A stretch of 64,000 nt of DNA, taken from contig NZ_JADDXR010000002.1 in NCBI RefSeq assembly GCF_015330125.1, positions 2,430,685-2,494,684 on the forward strand, written 5' to 3'. The DNA is from Zobellia nedashkovskayae (GTDB lineage Bacteria > Bacteroidota > Bacteroidia > Flavobacteriales > Flavobacteriaceae). The notes under the pieces were generated by a model. That model saw only the letters and a list, made by a program, of their open reading frames with translations, did no database searches and was not told the origin of the DNA. Both the position numbers and the translations under genes were made by a program. Shown one piece after another: positions 27,007-35,588 of this stretch; within the stretch, counting starts at the first letter, position 1; every line of letters begins with the position of its first letter.

Positions 27007-27699
27007 ATGGCATTAGTAAAAAAGACAAAAGGTAAGAGTTCACATGCTTTAGTAACATTCAAGGTTGCAAAAACCGAAGCTCCAAGTGCATCGGATGTTT
27101 TGTTGTTGGGTGACTTTAATAATTGGCAGACTAACGACAGTTCGTATCAAATGGATAAAAAGAACGGCTCTTATTCCAAGACTATAGAGCTTGAGATTGG
27201 AAAAAGTTATGAGTTTCGTTATTTGAGTACGGATAAAGGTTGGTTCAATGACCACGATGCAGATGCGTATGTACCTTCCCCTTATGATGGTGTAGATAAT
27301 AGTGTGGTTGATTTGAGCTCAATGCCTGAGCAAAAAAAGAAACCAGTTAAGAAAACTGTAAAAAAGGTCGCAAAAGCACCAGTAAAAAAGGTTGTTAAGA
27401 AGCCTGTCGCAAAGAAACCTGTTGTAAAGAAACCTGTTTCTAAAGCGAAAAAAGATGATTTAAAAAAGATAGAAGGTATAGGACCTAAAATAGCTTCTAT
27501 TTTAACAGAGAAAGGTATTGGGACTTTTGAAAAACTAAGTAAAACAACGGTTAAGGTTCTAGAAGGTATTTTAAAAGAAGCCGGACCTCGTTATACTATG
27601 CATAAACCAGGTTCTTGGCCAAAACAAGCTAAATTAGCTAGTGCCGATAAATGGGATGAATTAAAAAAGTTACAGGATAAACTAGACGGGGGCAAATAA
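27007..27699 (+). CDS. Fusion of a CBM48/AMPK-type glycogen-binding domain, a lysine-rich linker and a helix-hairpin-helix domain
   Basis: 230 residues in three parts. Residues about 12-105 resemble the AMPK/isoamylase N-terminal beta-sandwich (CBM48): VLLLGDFNNW, YEFRYLSTDKGWFNDHDAD. Residues about 110-149 are built from KKPV/KKVV/AKKP repeats, similar to the basic tails of histone H1-like proteins. Residues about 150-230 form a helix-hairpin-helix-type domain (LKKIEGIGPKIASILTEKGI), a DNA-binding fold often found as a C-terminal add-on in Bacteroidota. The combination suggests a nucleoid-associated or polysaccharide-sensing role, but no function is known to me. It stands alone between divergent dus and a convergent SPOR gene. 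Confidence 0.8.
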   Translation: MALVKKTKGKSSHALVTFKVAKTEAPSASDVLLLGDFNNWQTNDSSYQMDKKNGSYSKTIELEIGKSYEFRYLSTDKGWFNDHDADAYVPSPYDGVDNSVVDLSSMPEQKKKPVKKTVKKVAKAPVKKVVKKPVAKKPVVKKPVSKAKKDDLKKIEGIGPKIASILTEKGIGTFEKLSKTTVKVLEGILKEAGPRYTMHKPGSWPKQAKLASADKWDELKKLQDKLDGGK

Positions 27700-27713
27700 G
27701 TTTCTGATTGAAG

Positions 27714-27753
27714 AAAAAAAAAGCCGTAAGTTAACTTTTACGGCTTTTTTTTT
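27714..27753. terminator. Bidirectional terminator between convergent genes
   Basis: A/T runs flank the stem AAGCCGTAA / TTACGGCTT (27721-27729 with 27738-27746), so the hairpin has a U-tract on either strand. It separates the CBM48-HhH gene from the SPOR protein gene. Confidence 0.85.
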
Positions 27754-27761
27754 GCTTTAGA

Positions 27762-28544
27762 CTAAAGTTTCTTAACCCATGAATCTATACCAAAAGCAAT
27801 GTTCAGTTCTTGTAAAAGTTTTTGCTTTCCTGGTTCATCATTGCAGGCAGTAGGTACGCCAACATAGTTCATACCTTTTCGTAAAACACCTTCTGAGTAA
27901 TTGTAACCCATTGATTTCAGTTTTTCGATAATGGCAATTTTATTGTTTTGCTCTCTGAAAACACCAACTATTATAACACAGTTATATGTTAGGTTGGTTG
28001 TCTGGGAATCGGTTTTACGCTCAGGCTTGGCCTGAGCTCTTTCGATAGCTGGTGGTGCTTTTACGTCTGTTTCTGATGAAGCTTCTGGCGTTGCAATAGT
28101 ATCTTTAATACTCATTTTGTCTTTAGAGGGCTCCGTAATTTCCAAATCTTCTTTTTGTTCATCAATTGGTGCTATAGTTTTGCTGTCCGAAGATTCAGTT
28201 TCTAAAACAGTTTCTAAAACAACAGGCTTACTATTTATAATATCTGAGATGACCACGGCACTGTCTATTTCTATCAGATGCGCATCTTCGGTTTTTATTT
28301 TCTTCAATTCATAGGTTTTGGAACCTACATAGAGATATTGGTTTTCTTTTTCATCTATCTTGGAATAAGAAGCGGATTCTATTTGTGATTCATCCAAATC
28401 AGTTGGTGTTTCAGCTACCAGATTTTCTTCAGATTTAAAGAAAAATTGATAGATGAATACGGAGAAGAGGCCAATGACGATTAAAGCAATTATAAAATTC
28501 CATTTTTCTTCTGAAGTTTCAAAAACATCCTTTTTAGGATTCAT
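27762..28544 (-). CDS. Membrane-anchored protein with C-terminal SPOR-like domain
   Basis: 260 residues: cytosolic N-terminus, one transmembrane helix (about 15-33, FIIALIVIGLFSVFIYQFF), a long acidic and Thr/Ser-rich periplasmic linker (about 40-180), and a SPOR-like module at the end (about 186-260, beginning YNCVIIVGVFREQNNKIAIIEKLKSMGY). SPOR domains bind glycan strands lacking stem peptides and recruit proteins to division sites, so a role at the septum is plausible. The domain is divergent and the call is made from the strand-helix pattern. Single gene. Confidence 0.75.
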   Translation of the reverse strand: MNPKKDVFETSEEKWNFIIALIVIGLFSVFIYQFFFKSEENLVAETPTDLDESQIESASYSKIDEKENQYLYVGSKTYELKKIKTEDAHLIEIDSAVVISDIINSKPVVLETVLETESSDSKTIAPIDEQKEDLEITEPSKDKMSIKDTIATPEASSETDVKAPPAIERAQAKPERKTDSQTTNLTYNCVIIVGVFREQNNKIAIIEKLKSMGYNYSEGVLRKGMNYVGVPTACNDEPGKQKLLQELNIAFGIDSWVKKL

Positions 28545-29069
28545 AGTTGTGGTTTATAGTTAAAACTGGTTAGGTTATCTAGAAATGTAAATATAAGGTA
28601 TAATGTTGCTTTTTGTTGATTTATACCTTGTTACCCAATCATTATAGTCGGTATTTATGCTTAGTACATTGGCGAATTGTTTTTATAATTCTCTCAATTT
28701 TCGTTTCGCTTTCACTATTTAAATAGTTAATATTTTGTAGAGAAATGGGTTGTAAAATTTAAAAGTAATATAGAGGGGAATTTTCTCCTGTCTGCAAAAT
28801 ACTAGTCATGTGTGGATTGTAATTCCTACTTTATGGATGTTACTTTTAGTCTTTTGAGCAATATCACAAGGAGCAAATAAGGATAGTATTGACACTTGCA
28901 TTTAAAATGAAAAATCACCTCTTTTTGGGCATCAATATTATTTTGCATTAAAAAAGAGGTAAAGACATTGTCATTTACCTCTTTGAAATTAATTTAAGAA
29001 TTAGAGTTTTTTTCAGTTAATTACTACTCTTTATTTTTTTTCTATCCAGATTATCAAGGAAGGAAATTA
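28545..29069. other. Intergenic region with two hairpins and no convincing gene
   Basis: AT-rich, no ORF over 60 codons. An inverted repeat AAGGTATAA / TTATACCTT lies at 28595-28603 and 28621-28629, about 50 bp upstream of the SPOR gene, and could be an operator or leader structure. A minus-strand open stretch at about 28660-28775 codes for some 38 residues ending QCTKHKYRL but has no start codon, and might be a gene remnant. The GH3 terminator occupies 28948-28984. Confidence 0.5.
28948..28984 (-). terminator. Terminator of the GH3 gene
   Basis: On the minus strand, AAAGAGGTAAA pairs perfectly with TTTACCTCTTT (11 bp) around a 10-nt loop, followed by a run of T. It lies about 85 nt past the GH3 stop codon. 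Confidence 0.8.
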
Positions 29070-31634
29070 TTACATACCACTGCAGCCTGGTTTAGCATCA
29101 ATGTCTGATTCTAAACGAATCTGACTAAGTCCAATATCAGTGCCTTCACCGGCGGTTATCATAAATGCACTGCTAATTTTACTCATATCAATACCCAAAG
29201 TAGCAAAGCAGCTTAAGCTAATTCTATATTCTCGCCATTCATTGGCTACTATATTTATATCCAATGTTTGGTCACAAGTGGCGCCTTCACTGCACATCCC
29301 GATTTTAACAGAGGCATCGTTGCTTTTGAAGGATTTAGCGAAAAAGGTCAGTTCCATTGCTCCATTTGTTTGACGGCTCATATTACTAGGAGAAGCTGTA
29401 CTTACAAGAAGTTGATCATAATCTGGTAACGTCCAATTAATACGTAAAGCATCTTCTTGCGCAGTATGGTCAGTCTTACTGACTAGCAAGCCTCCAACAG
29501 ACGTAGGGAAGCTACCGATTTGTTTGTTCAAGTCGCCTGTTTTAAGCCATAAATTCCAGGGAGCGACAGCTGTACCTTTATTGAAAAATACACCTGTTGA
29601 GACTACCTCCGTATTCTCTAGACCAGAATCTTCAGAAAGTTGATCTATGACCATATCATTTTCATAAGTGAGGCCATAACCTAACTCAAACAATTTTGTA
29701 GATTCTCGTGTTGCCAAGTCTGCGGATACCACTGCGTTGCTTGGCCATGCAAAAGATAGGCTGCCAGTAAATTCATATGATGGGTCTCTTTTGAATAATA
29801 AATCTGATATACCACCACCTTCGCTACCCGGTAACCACGCGGCAACAAATGCATCTGATTTATTTATCTCTGGATTAACCCATAGTGGTCGCCCAGATAA
29901 AAATACAGACACTACAGGAGTACCTTTACTGCGGAACTTGTCTAATGTGTTGGTGTCAAAACCATTTGGAACAAAATCCAGATTTTCTAAATCTCCTTGG
30001 AACTCAGCATATGGGTCTTCTCCGTATATGGCTATTACCACATCAACTGCTTCATTAGATTCACCATTTGCCGAAAAGATTACTTTTCCACCAGCTGCAT
30101 TTACAGCTTCTTTTATACCGTCTAATACAGTTTGGCTATTAGGGAATTCATCGTTGGTATGGCCTGTACCTTGCCAAGAAAGCGTCCAGCCTCCACTAAT
30201 TTTAGCAATATTATCTGCCCCATCACCAATTACCATAATAGTTTTTGATGCATCTAGTGGTAATACACCACCGTTATTCTTTAGTAAAACCATAGACTCC
30301 CGTACAGCTTGCCGTGCAATGGCCCTGTTTTCAGGAAGGCCCAATAAATTTTCGTCACCTGCATTTTTACGGGTACTTGGTGCTCCTTTGGTAAATATTC
30401 CAGAGGCAATTTTTACTCTTAGGATACGGCGTGCGGCATCATTTAAACGGCTCATTGGGATGGTTCCGTCCTTCACATGCTGTAAGGTGCTTTCATACAA
30501 TCCTTTCCAACTATCAGGAGCCATATACATATCTAAACCTGAATTTAAAGATGCTGCGCAATCTGTATTTGTACATCCGGGAACTTGACCATGACCATTC
30601 CAATCTCCAACAACAAAGCCATTAAAGCCCATTCTGCCTTTTAGTACGTCTGTTAATAGTTCTTTATCGCCGTGCAGTTTTCTGCCCTCCCAGCTAGAGA
30701 AGGAGGCCATTACGGTCTGTACCCCGGCAGGTATAGCGCTATAGTACCCTTGGGCATGGACATCTCGTAATTCTTTTTCGCTAATCTTGGCATTACCTTG
30801 ATCAACTCCATTTTCTGTGGCTCCATCACCTAAAAAGTGTTTAGCACTAGATATCACGTGGCCATCACCCATAAAATCTTTATCTCCAATACGACCCTGT
30901 AGGCCATATACAATACGGTCTGCGTACGATTTAACGATTGCCGGGTCTTCAGAAAATCCTTCATAACTTCTTCCCCAGCGCAGGTCTTGAGGTACCGCCA
31001 ACGTTGGTGCAAAGGTCCAATCGTGACCTGAGACCGTAAGTTCGTGAGCAGTTACCGAGGCTATTTTTTCAATTAAATCCGGGTTGTGCATGGCGCCAAG
31101 TCCAATGTTATGCGGAAAGACAATTGCACCACGTAGGTTAGTGTGACCATGTACTGCATCAATTCCCCATATGTACGGGATGGCGACCTCTACGCCTTCG
31201 GGGTCAATGGAGGCGTTATAATATTCATCGGCCTTTGCCAACCATGTTTTGCTGTCTGCATAGGGTAGTGGTCCCGGTGCTGAATTACCGCCACTTAATA
31301 TAGATCCCAAACGATATTTTTTTAGTTCTTCTGGAGTAATAGATCCATTGTCTGCTTGAATAACCTGACCTACTTTTTGTTCCAAAGTTAATTTAGGCAA
31401 TAGTTCATCTATTTGTGCTTCAATAGCTGGGTTTAATGGTAACGGTTTAATGATTGCCCAATCTTCTGGGTGAACCTTAATTTCTGTTGTTGATTCAGCT
31501 TCGTCCATTTTTTTATCGGTATCTATTACTTTGGGTGACTCTACAGGTGTTTTTAATTGCGTGCAGCCCAAAAATAGAATAGGGACAACGAATAAGAGCG
31601 AAATGTACAAGAGTGAAGACCTGTTAGTGTGCAT
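29070..31634 (-). CDS. Glycoside hydrolase family 3 beta-glucosidase / exo-glucanase, lipoprotein
   Basis: A secreted enzyme releasing glucose from the non-reducing end of beta-glucans. The signal peptide ends ILFLGC (lipid Cys 24). Residues about 85-440 are the GH3 TIM barrel (GIDAVHGHTNLRGAIVFPHN; nucleophile D344 in VVGDWNGHGQ); about 460-670 the second sandwich domain with a SGGWTLSWQG loop; the last roughly 160 residues form a beta-rich carbohydrate-binding-like domain. The VGDWNGHGQ form and the extra domain resemble marine exo-1,3/1,4-beta-glucanases of the ExoP type. Length 854. It stands alone, with no SusC/SusD pair, so it is not part of a visible polysaccharide utilisation locus. 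Confidence 0.93.
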   Translation of the reverse strand: MHTNRSSLLYISLLFVVPILFLGCTQLKTPVESPKVIDTDKKMDEAESTTEIKVHPEDWAIIKPLPLNPAIEAQIDELLPKLTLEQKVGQVIQADNGSITPEELKKYRLGSILSGGNSAPGPLPYADSKTWLAKADEYYNASIDPEGVEVAIPYIWGIDAVHGHTNLRGAIVFPHNIGLGAMHNPDLIEKIASVTAHELTVSGHDWTFAPTLAVPQDLRWGRSYEGFSEDPAIVKSYADRIVYGLQGRIGDKDFMGDGHVISSAKHFLGDGATENGVDQGNAKISEKELRDVHAQGYYSAIPAGVQTVMASFSSWEGRKLHGDKELLTDVLKGRMGFNGFVVGDWNGHGQVPGCTNTDCAASLNSGLDMYMAPDSWKGLYESTLQHVKDGTIPMSRLNDAARRILRVKIASGIFTKGAPSTRKNAGDENLLGLPENRAIARQAVRESMVLLKNNGGVLPLDASKTIMVIGDGADNIAKISGGWTLSWQGTGHTNDEFPNSQTVLDGIKEAVNAAGGKVIFSANGESNEAVDVVIAIYGEDPYAEFQGDLENLDFVPNGFDTNTLDKFRSKGTPVVSVFLSGRPLWVNPEINKSDAFVAAWLPGSEGGGISDLLFKRDPSYEFTGSLSFAWPSNAVVSADLATRESTKLFELGYGLTYENDMVIDQLSEDSGLENTEVVSTGVFFNKGTAVAPWNLWLKTGDLNKQIGSFPTSVGGLLVSKTDHTAQEDALRINWTLPDYDQLLVSTASPSNMSRQTNGAMELTFFAKSFKSNDASVKIGMCSEGATCDQTLDINIVANEWREYRISLSCFATLGIDMSKISSAFMITAGEGTDIGLSQIRLESDIDAKPGCSGM

Positions 31635-31731
31635 AGTGTAGTTTTTTTTTGGTATTTATATTATAGTCGGTGGTTGTTAGGATGTTGGTATAAGGTACTA
31701 TATTTCTAAAACCTAAATTTAATTAGCTAGC

Positions 31732-31857
31732 TTATAATTTATTTTCATATTCTTCCAACTTTACCCAGATATCAATAAATTCTTTTATTCTCTCTTTTTC
31801 TAAATCGGTATTAACCATGAGTATTTTACCTATTCTTGTTGTGGTATTGAAGAACAT
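31732..31857 (-). CDS. Possible 41-residue small protein
   Basis: An ATG-started ORF below the usual size limit: MFFNTTTRIGKILMVNTD, then a charged helical stretch (EKERIKEFIDIWVKLEEYE). Codon use looks like that of real genes in this window, and an internal ATG occurs at residue 14. It lies alone in the 370-bp gap between GH3 and the cyd operon. It could be a small protein or the preserved 3' end of a decayed gene. Nothing else is recognisable in 31635-31922. Confidence 0.3.
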   Translation of the reverse strand: MFFNTTTRIGKILMVNTDLEKERIKEFIDIWVKLEEYENKL

Positions 31858-31922
31858 ATATCTTTATTTAAACTTTCCTACTAGTTTTGTTTTTACACTA
31901 AACTAATTGAATATTAGGCTTA

Positions 31923-31957
31923 AACCAAAAAAGCCTCATAATGAGGCTTTTTTGGTT
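31923..31957 (-). terminator. Terminator of the cydAB operon
   Basis: A perfect 15-bp stem, AACCAAAAAAGCCTC with GAGGCTTTTTTGGTT, and a 5-nt loop. The T run lies within the 3' arm, so it can act on either strand. It is 45 nt past the stop of the small membrane gene that ends the cyd operon. Confidence 0.85.
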
Positions 31958-32001
31958 GTATGTGTGTTTTTTGAAGTAAATAGTTTTTGTTAGGATTACT
32001 C

Positions 32002-32301
32002 CTAGGATTTATTCATTTTATTCTTCAGTTTAGATATCAGGATTACGGCAAGACTTCCTCCAACAAATGAAACTATAGAATTTATAATAAATAGGCTAAG
32101 ATGAAAATTGCCCTTATACATTATTAGTTGAGGGGAGAAACCTAGCCTGCCAAACAATTTGATTAAAAGTATACTACCAAAAACACCGGCTATGGTATTC
32201 CCTATTACACCAAAGGAATATTTTTTAAAAATGGAGGCTGTAACATTAGCTCCTATTATACCAATGAAAATACTTATCAGAGAAATTAAAGTATCTGTCA
32301 T
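32002..32301 (-). CDS. Small membrane protein of YeaQ/GlsB-like type, last gene of the cyd operon
   Basis: 99 residues from ATG 32301, just 11 nt after the cydB stop; the longer ORF reading back to 32409 overlaps cydB and its extra residues look non-native. Three or four hydrophobic helices are seen. The glycine-rich GVIGNTIAGVFGSILLIKLFG resembles the repeats of the YeaQ/YmgE/GlsB (transglycosylase-associated) family of small stress-linked membrane proteins. Its location suggests co-expression with cytochrome bd, but it is not the short CydX subunit. Function unknown. Confidence 0.7.
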   Translation of the reverse strand: MTDTLISLISIFIGIIGANVTASIFKKYSFGVIGNTIAGVFGSILLIKLFGRLGFSPQLIMYKGNFHLSLFIINSIVSFVGGSLAVILISKLKNKMNKS

Positions 32302-32312
32302 ATCTACTGCGC

Positions 32313-33386
32313 TTAATGACCGTAATCCATCTTGTCTATTTTTCCGGCCATTAGTCTTTTTTGGACAATCATGTATATGAAAATTAGGATAAAACCAAGA
32401 ATGCCCCAAGTTAATGCCACAGATAAACCATACTCAGATGAAGCGGTATTGTAAATGGTTAAAGGTTCGTTTATTGAATTTACAGATGGTAAAATAACAG
32501 GAAACAAGGATGCTAATGAGGACGTAATTCCTCCTAGTATTAATAAAGTAGATAACGCAAAACCGTGGATATCTTTCTTTAGTTTTTTAATAAAAAACAA
32601 ACCTACTAACCCTGTTAAGTAGATTATAGGGAAGATTAGTAAATAAGGTTTATGTGCAAAGTTATCTAGTGAGTTAGGGTTTACTGTTTTCCATACTACT
32701 AAAGAAAATAGGGTTAGTGCCGCAAGCGCTATATTCAGCTTAAAAATAACGTTTTTGAGATTATCATTTATAGATGAATTGGTTTTTAGAATAATCCAAT
32801 TGGCACCATGAATAGCCAAAGTAACCACAGATATTAAACCTATAATAATTGTAAACCAATCTATAATTCCGGGTGTTTCGCTTAGCGGACTAAAACTACT
32901 ATCCCATAAGGGTAAGAAAAAATAATGTCCTTCATAAATAGACACTCCGTTTTCAACACCTCCTAGGTTTACGCCTCTAACAATGTTGCCCAAGGCAATC
33001 CCAAAAAATAATGCTAATAATAAACTAGAAACGCCAAAAGATTTATCCCAAATATCTTTCCACATTTGAAAGTTAAATTGGCCCCTAAATTCTAACCCAA
33101 TCGCTCTAAAAATAATTAACCATAAAACTATGATCAAGGGTAAATAGAATCCGCTAAAAACGGACGCGTAAAATGTTGGGAAAGCCATAAAAAGCATACC
33201 TCCGGCTGCTACTAGCCAAACTTCATTAGAGTCCCAAAATAAACCAGCAGATTTTGCAATGACCTCTTTATCGCTCTCAGTTTTTGCTAAGAATAAGTGA
33301 ATTATTCCTGCGCCAAAATCATAACCATCTAAAACGAAAAAAACCGCTAAAACAATAGCAATTGCTATGAACCAAAATGTTTCCAT
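32313..33386 (-). CDS. cydB: Cytochrome bd quinol oxidase subunit II
   Basis: A polytopic membrane subunit of the high-affinity terminal oxidase. The N-terminus METFWFIAIAIVLAVFFVLDGYDFGAG is diagnostic of CydB, followed by KSAGLFWDSNEVWLVAAGGMLFMAFPTFYA and FRAIGLEFRGQ. 357 residues with eight to nine hydrophobic segments. It begins 3 nt after cydA. No cydDC assembly transporter is in the window. Confidence 0.95.
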   Translation of the reverse strand: METFWFIAIAIVLAVFFVLDGYDFGAGIIHLFLAKTESDKEVIAKSAGLFWDSNEVWLVAAGGMLFMAFPTFYASVFSGFYLPLIIVLWLIIFRAIGLEFRGQFNFQMWKDIWDKSFGVSSLLLALFFGIALGNIVRGVNLGGVENGVSIYEGHYFFLPLWDSSFSPLSETPGIIDWFTIIIGLISVVTLAIHGANWIILKTNSSINDNLKNVIFKLNIALAALTLFSLVVWKTVNPNSLDNFAHKPYLLIFPIIYLTGLVGLFFIKKLKKDIHGFALSTLLILGGITSSLASLFPVILPSVNSINEPLTIYNTASSEYGLSVALTWGILGFILIFIYMIVQKRLMAGKIDKMDYGH

Positions 33387-33389
33387 AAT

Positions 33390-34721
33390 TTAATGTGTTT
33401 GAGGTTTAGGACCTTGATTAATAGTTTTGCCAACTAAGATTAAGAATAATAGGCCTAAAAGCATGTATAGCGCAACAAAACCAAGTAAAGTAAATAAGGT
33501 GTTACCAGATGAAACTGTGGGAGAAATACCATCTACTGTTCTTAATAAGCCATAAACCAAGTATGGTTGTCTTCCTAATTCCGCTACATACCAACCGGTG
33601 AGGTTTGCTATATAAGGAAACGGTACCAAAAACATAATAGTCCAAAGTAATCCTTTTGCTTTGTATAATTTTTTGCGCCACAAAAAGAAAACGGCCAAAG
33701 CCATAATACCCATAAAAACGGTGCCCAGACCAACCATGATATGGTAAGAATAATACAGTGCGGGAATATTATCTGGCAAATCTTCCTTTTTAAATTTATC
33801 CATTCCAGGAATTTGCTTGTGCCATTCTTGATAGGTTAAAAAACTAAGTATGTTGGGAACGGCAATTTTATTATCAAGCTTTTTCTCTACCATATTGGGC
33901 TGACCAATAAGTACAATTTCCGCTCCTGCGTTTTCAGTTTCAAAAATACCTTCCATTGCGGCAAAAGCAGCGGGTTGATACTGTGCAACATTTTTGGCAT
34001 TCCAATCACCTGTTGGAAAAGCTACCAAAACACTAGAAACCAAACCAAAAATAACTCCAGTCTTTAAAAACAATTTACCGTGTTCGATTTGCTTTTCTCT
34101 TAAAACGTAAAAAGCACCTATACTGGCTACCACAAAAGAAGAGGTAACAACAGAAGCCAACTGATTGTGTAAAAAGGCGGGTAGGAGCCAAGGGTTACCA
34201 AAAAGAGCGGAAAAGTTTTCTAATACAAATTTGCCATTATCCAGTATTTCATAACCTACCGGGTGTTGCATCCAAGCGTTGGTGGCTAAAATAAACCAAC
34301 CACTTGCCCAAGACCCGAGGAATACTAAAAATCCTGTTAGGAGATGTAGTTTTTGTCCCATTAGTTTTTCTCCAAAAATAAAGAGTGCCAAGAAAGAGGA
34401 TTCTAGGAAGAAGGAGAACATACCTTCCATAGCTAAGGTCTGGCCAATTATGCCACCTGTTAACTCAGAAAATTTTGCCCAGTTGGTACCAAATTGAAAT
34501 TCCATAGGAATCCCGGTAACTACGCCCATTGTAAAATTGATGGCAAAAATTTTCATGAAAAATTTTGCGGCATCGTTATATTTTTCAATTTTATTTCTGA
34601 GATATTTCCATTTAAAGTAGACTATCAATAATGACAATCCCATTGTTAATTGAGGAAAAATATAGTGGAATGTGATAGTAAATGCAAACTGCAATCTATC
34701 ATAAAAAATCATGTCTTCCAT
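33390..34721 (-). CDS. cydA: Cytochrome bd quinol oxidase subunit I
   Basis: The haem-bearing subunit that oxidises quinol and reduces oxygen to water with low-oxygen affinity. It opens with FYDRLQFAFTITFHYIFPQLTMGLS (His ligand region), then GVVTGIPMEFQFGTNWA, SWFILATNAWMQHPVGYE and the C-terminal GWYVAELGRQPYLVYGLLRT, which carries the GRQP motif of the family. The quinol-oxidation loop is short, in keeping with 443 residues against about 520 in E. coli. First gene of the cydA-cydB-small membrane protein operon. Confidence 0.95.
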   Translation of the reverse strand: MEDMIFYDRLQFAFTITFHYIFPQLTMGLSLLIVYFKWKYLRNKIEKYNDAAKFFMKIFAINFTMGVVTGIPMEFQFGTNWAKFSELTGGIIGQTLAMEGMFSFFLESSFLALFIFGEKLMGQKLHLLTGFLVFLGSWASGWFILATNAWMQHPVGYEILDNGKFVLENFSALFGNPWLLPAFLHNQLASVVTSSFVVASIGAFYVLREKQIEHGKLFLKTGVIFGLVSSVLVAFPTGDWNAKNVAQYQPAAFAAMEGIFETENAGAEIVLIGQPNMVEKKLDNKIAVPNILSFLTYQEWHKQIPGMDKFKKEDLPDNIPALYYSYHIMVGLGTVFMGIMALAVFFLWRKKLYKAKGLLWTIMFLVPFPYIANLTGWYVAELGRQPYLVYGLLRTVDGISPTVSSGNTLFTLLGFVALYMLLGLLFLILVGKTINQGPKPQTH

Positions 34722-34739
34722 AAGATGAAATTATATGGG

Positions 34740-34747
34740 CAAAAATA
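34740..34747 (-). promoter_or_regulatory. Candidate -7 box of the cyd operon
   Basis: TATTTTTG on the minus strand matches TAnnTTTG, 19 nt upstream of the cydA ATG. The -33 element is unclear (a TTA at 23-nt spacing is the best). The rest of 34748-34955 shows nothing else that I can support. Confidence 0.35.
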
Positions 34748-34955
34748 ACCTATAAAGCCAAGTTTGAGGGTAACATTGATTACACTTTTAGTTATAAATT
34801 TAAGAAGAGGTTTCGTAATGGAGTGCAATGCGTGGGCGGGCAGTAAATTATGGGCTTTTTATTTAAACCATCAAGATAATATTGCGGTAGGTATGCTTTA
34901 AATATTACTGTTGCCTTAATTTGTACAACTGGATGAATATGAAAAATATTAGCTT

Positions 34956-35588
34956 TTATGAACTGATATTTTTTCTTTTTCTAACTATAAAAAATACCAA
35001 AAGCGCAATTACAGGAATTGCTATGTACGCTACGTATTTAAAATTAAAATCAGTTTTTACTGTTTTCAATTCCATCCACTTTCCGTCTTTAAGTTCTATC
35101 GCTATCTGATGTTTATTAGTATTGTTTAGCGTATATTTTTTCTTTGGAAAATCATCTAATAAAAAAATAACTACAGATTGGTTGTTATGAATATCTTTAA
35201 ATATTTCATTTTTTAAATGGATAGCAGTTACCGTTTCTGGTAGACCAATAATTTCGGTAACTAATTTAGTCTCATGACCTAGAAAAACCTGTGGATTTTT
35301 AAATTGTAGCGTGTCTTTCTCATTTGTTATAATTGAAAAAGAAGCATTAAAATGATTAAGAACAAGGTTTTGAAATTCTTCTGGAGATTGGTAAGCACCT
35401 TCTCCGTTTATGTAAATAATTTCTTGTTGAAAAGCGGTTAATGAGCTGTTGATTTGTAAAATTATTTGCCCACTATCAGTTTTGGAAATTATAATATTAG
35501 ACAAATCCGGATTGTGAGCAAATATTACTTTGCTCCCTAGAATTAAACAATAAATGAAAAGTTGCAGTATAGGTTTTCTAAAGTGCAT
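34956..35588 (-). CDS. Secreted, C-terminally anchored protein, function unknown
   Basis: 210 residues from ATG 35588, which opens MHFRKPILQLFIYCLILG, a signal peptide, with cleavage likely after VIFA. A beta-rich periplasmic part follows, then a C-terminal transmembrane helix (YVAYIAIPVIALLVFFIV) and a basic RKRKN end, giving a type I topology. No domain is recognised. The start lies inside the end of the YHYH gene (11-nt overlap), so the two are translationally coupled and probably work together. It precedes the cyd operon on the same strand, about 235 nt apart. Confidence 0.6.
   Translation of the reverse strand: MHFRKPILQLFIYCLILGSKVIFAHNPDLSNIIISKTDSGQIILQINSSLTAFQQEIIYINGEGAYQSPEEFQNLVLNHFNASFSIITNEKDTLQFKNPQVFLGHETKLVTEIIGLPETVTAIHLKNEIFKDIHNNQSVVIFLLDDFPKKKYTLNNTNKHQIAIELKDGKWMELKTVKTDFNFKYVAYIAIPVIALLVFFIVRKRKNISS

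Noticed and set aside
27330..27460. Repeated AAACCTGT/AAGAAACC units in DNA
   Set aside because: They are codons of the Lys-Pro-Val-rich linker of the CBM48-HhH protein, not a separate DNA repeat.
29737..30588. A 283-codon plus-strand ORF
   Set aside because: It lies wholly antisense to the GH3 catalytic domain, which has clear family motifs. The antisense ORF has low-complexity Ser/Pro composition and no recognisable domain.
29070..31634. The GH3 gene as part of a polysaccharide utilisation locus
   Set aside because: There is no SusC/SusD pair, sulfatase or other glycosidase next to it; the TonB receptor 10 kb away has no SusD and lies beside a metal ATPase.
32302..32409. Upstream extension of the small membrane gene after cydB
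   Set aside because: The extra 36 codons lie within cydB and give a sequence unlike a membrane protein start; ATG 32301 sits 11 nt after the cydB stop and begins directly before the first hydrophobic segment.
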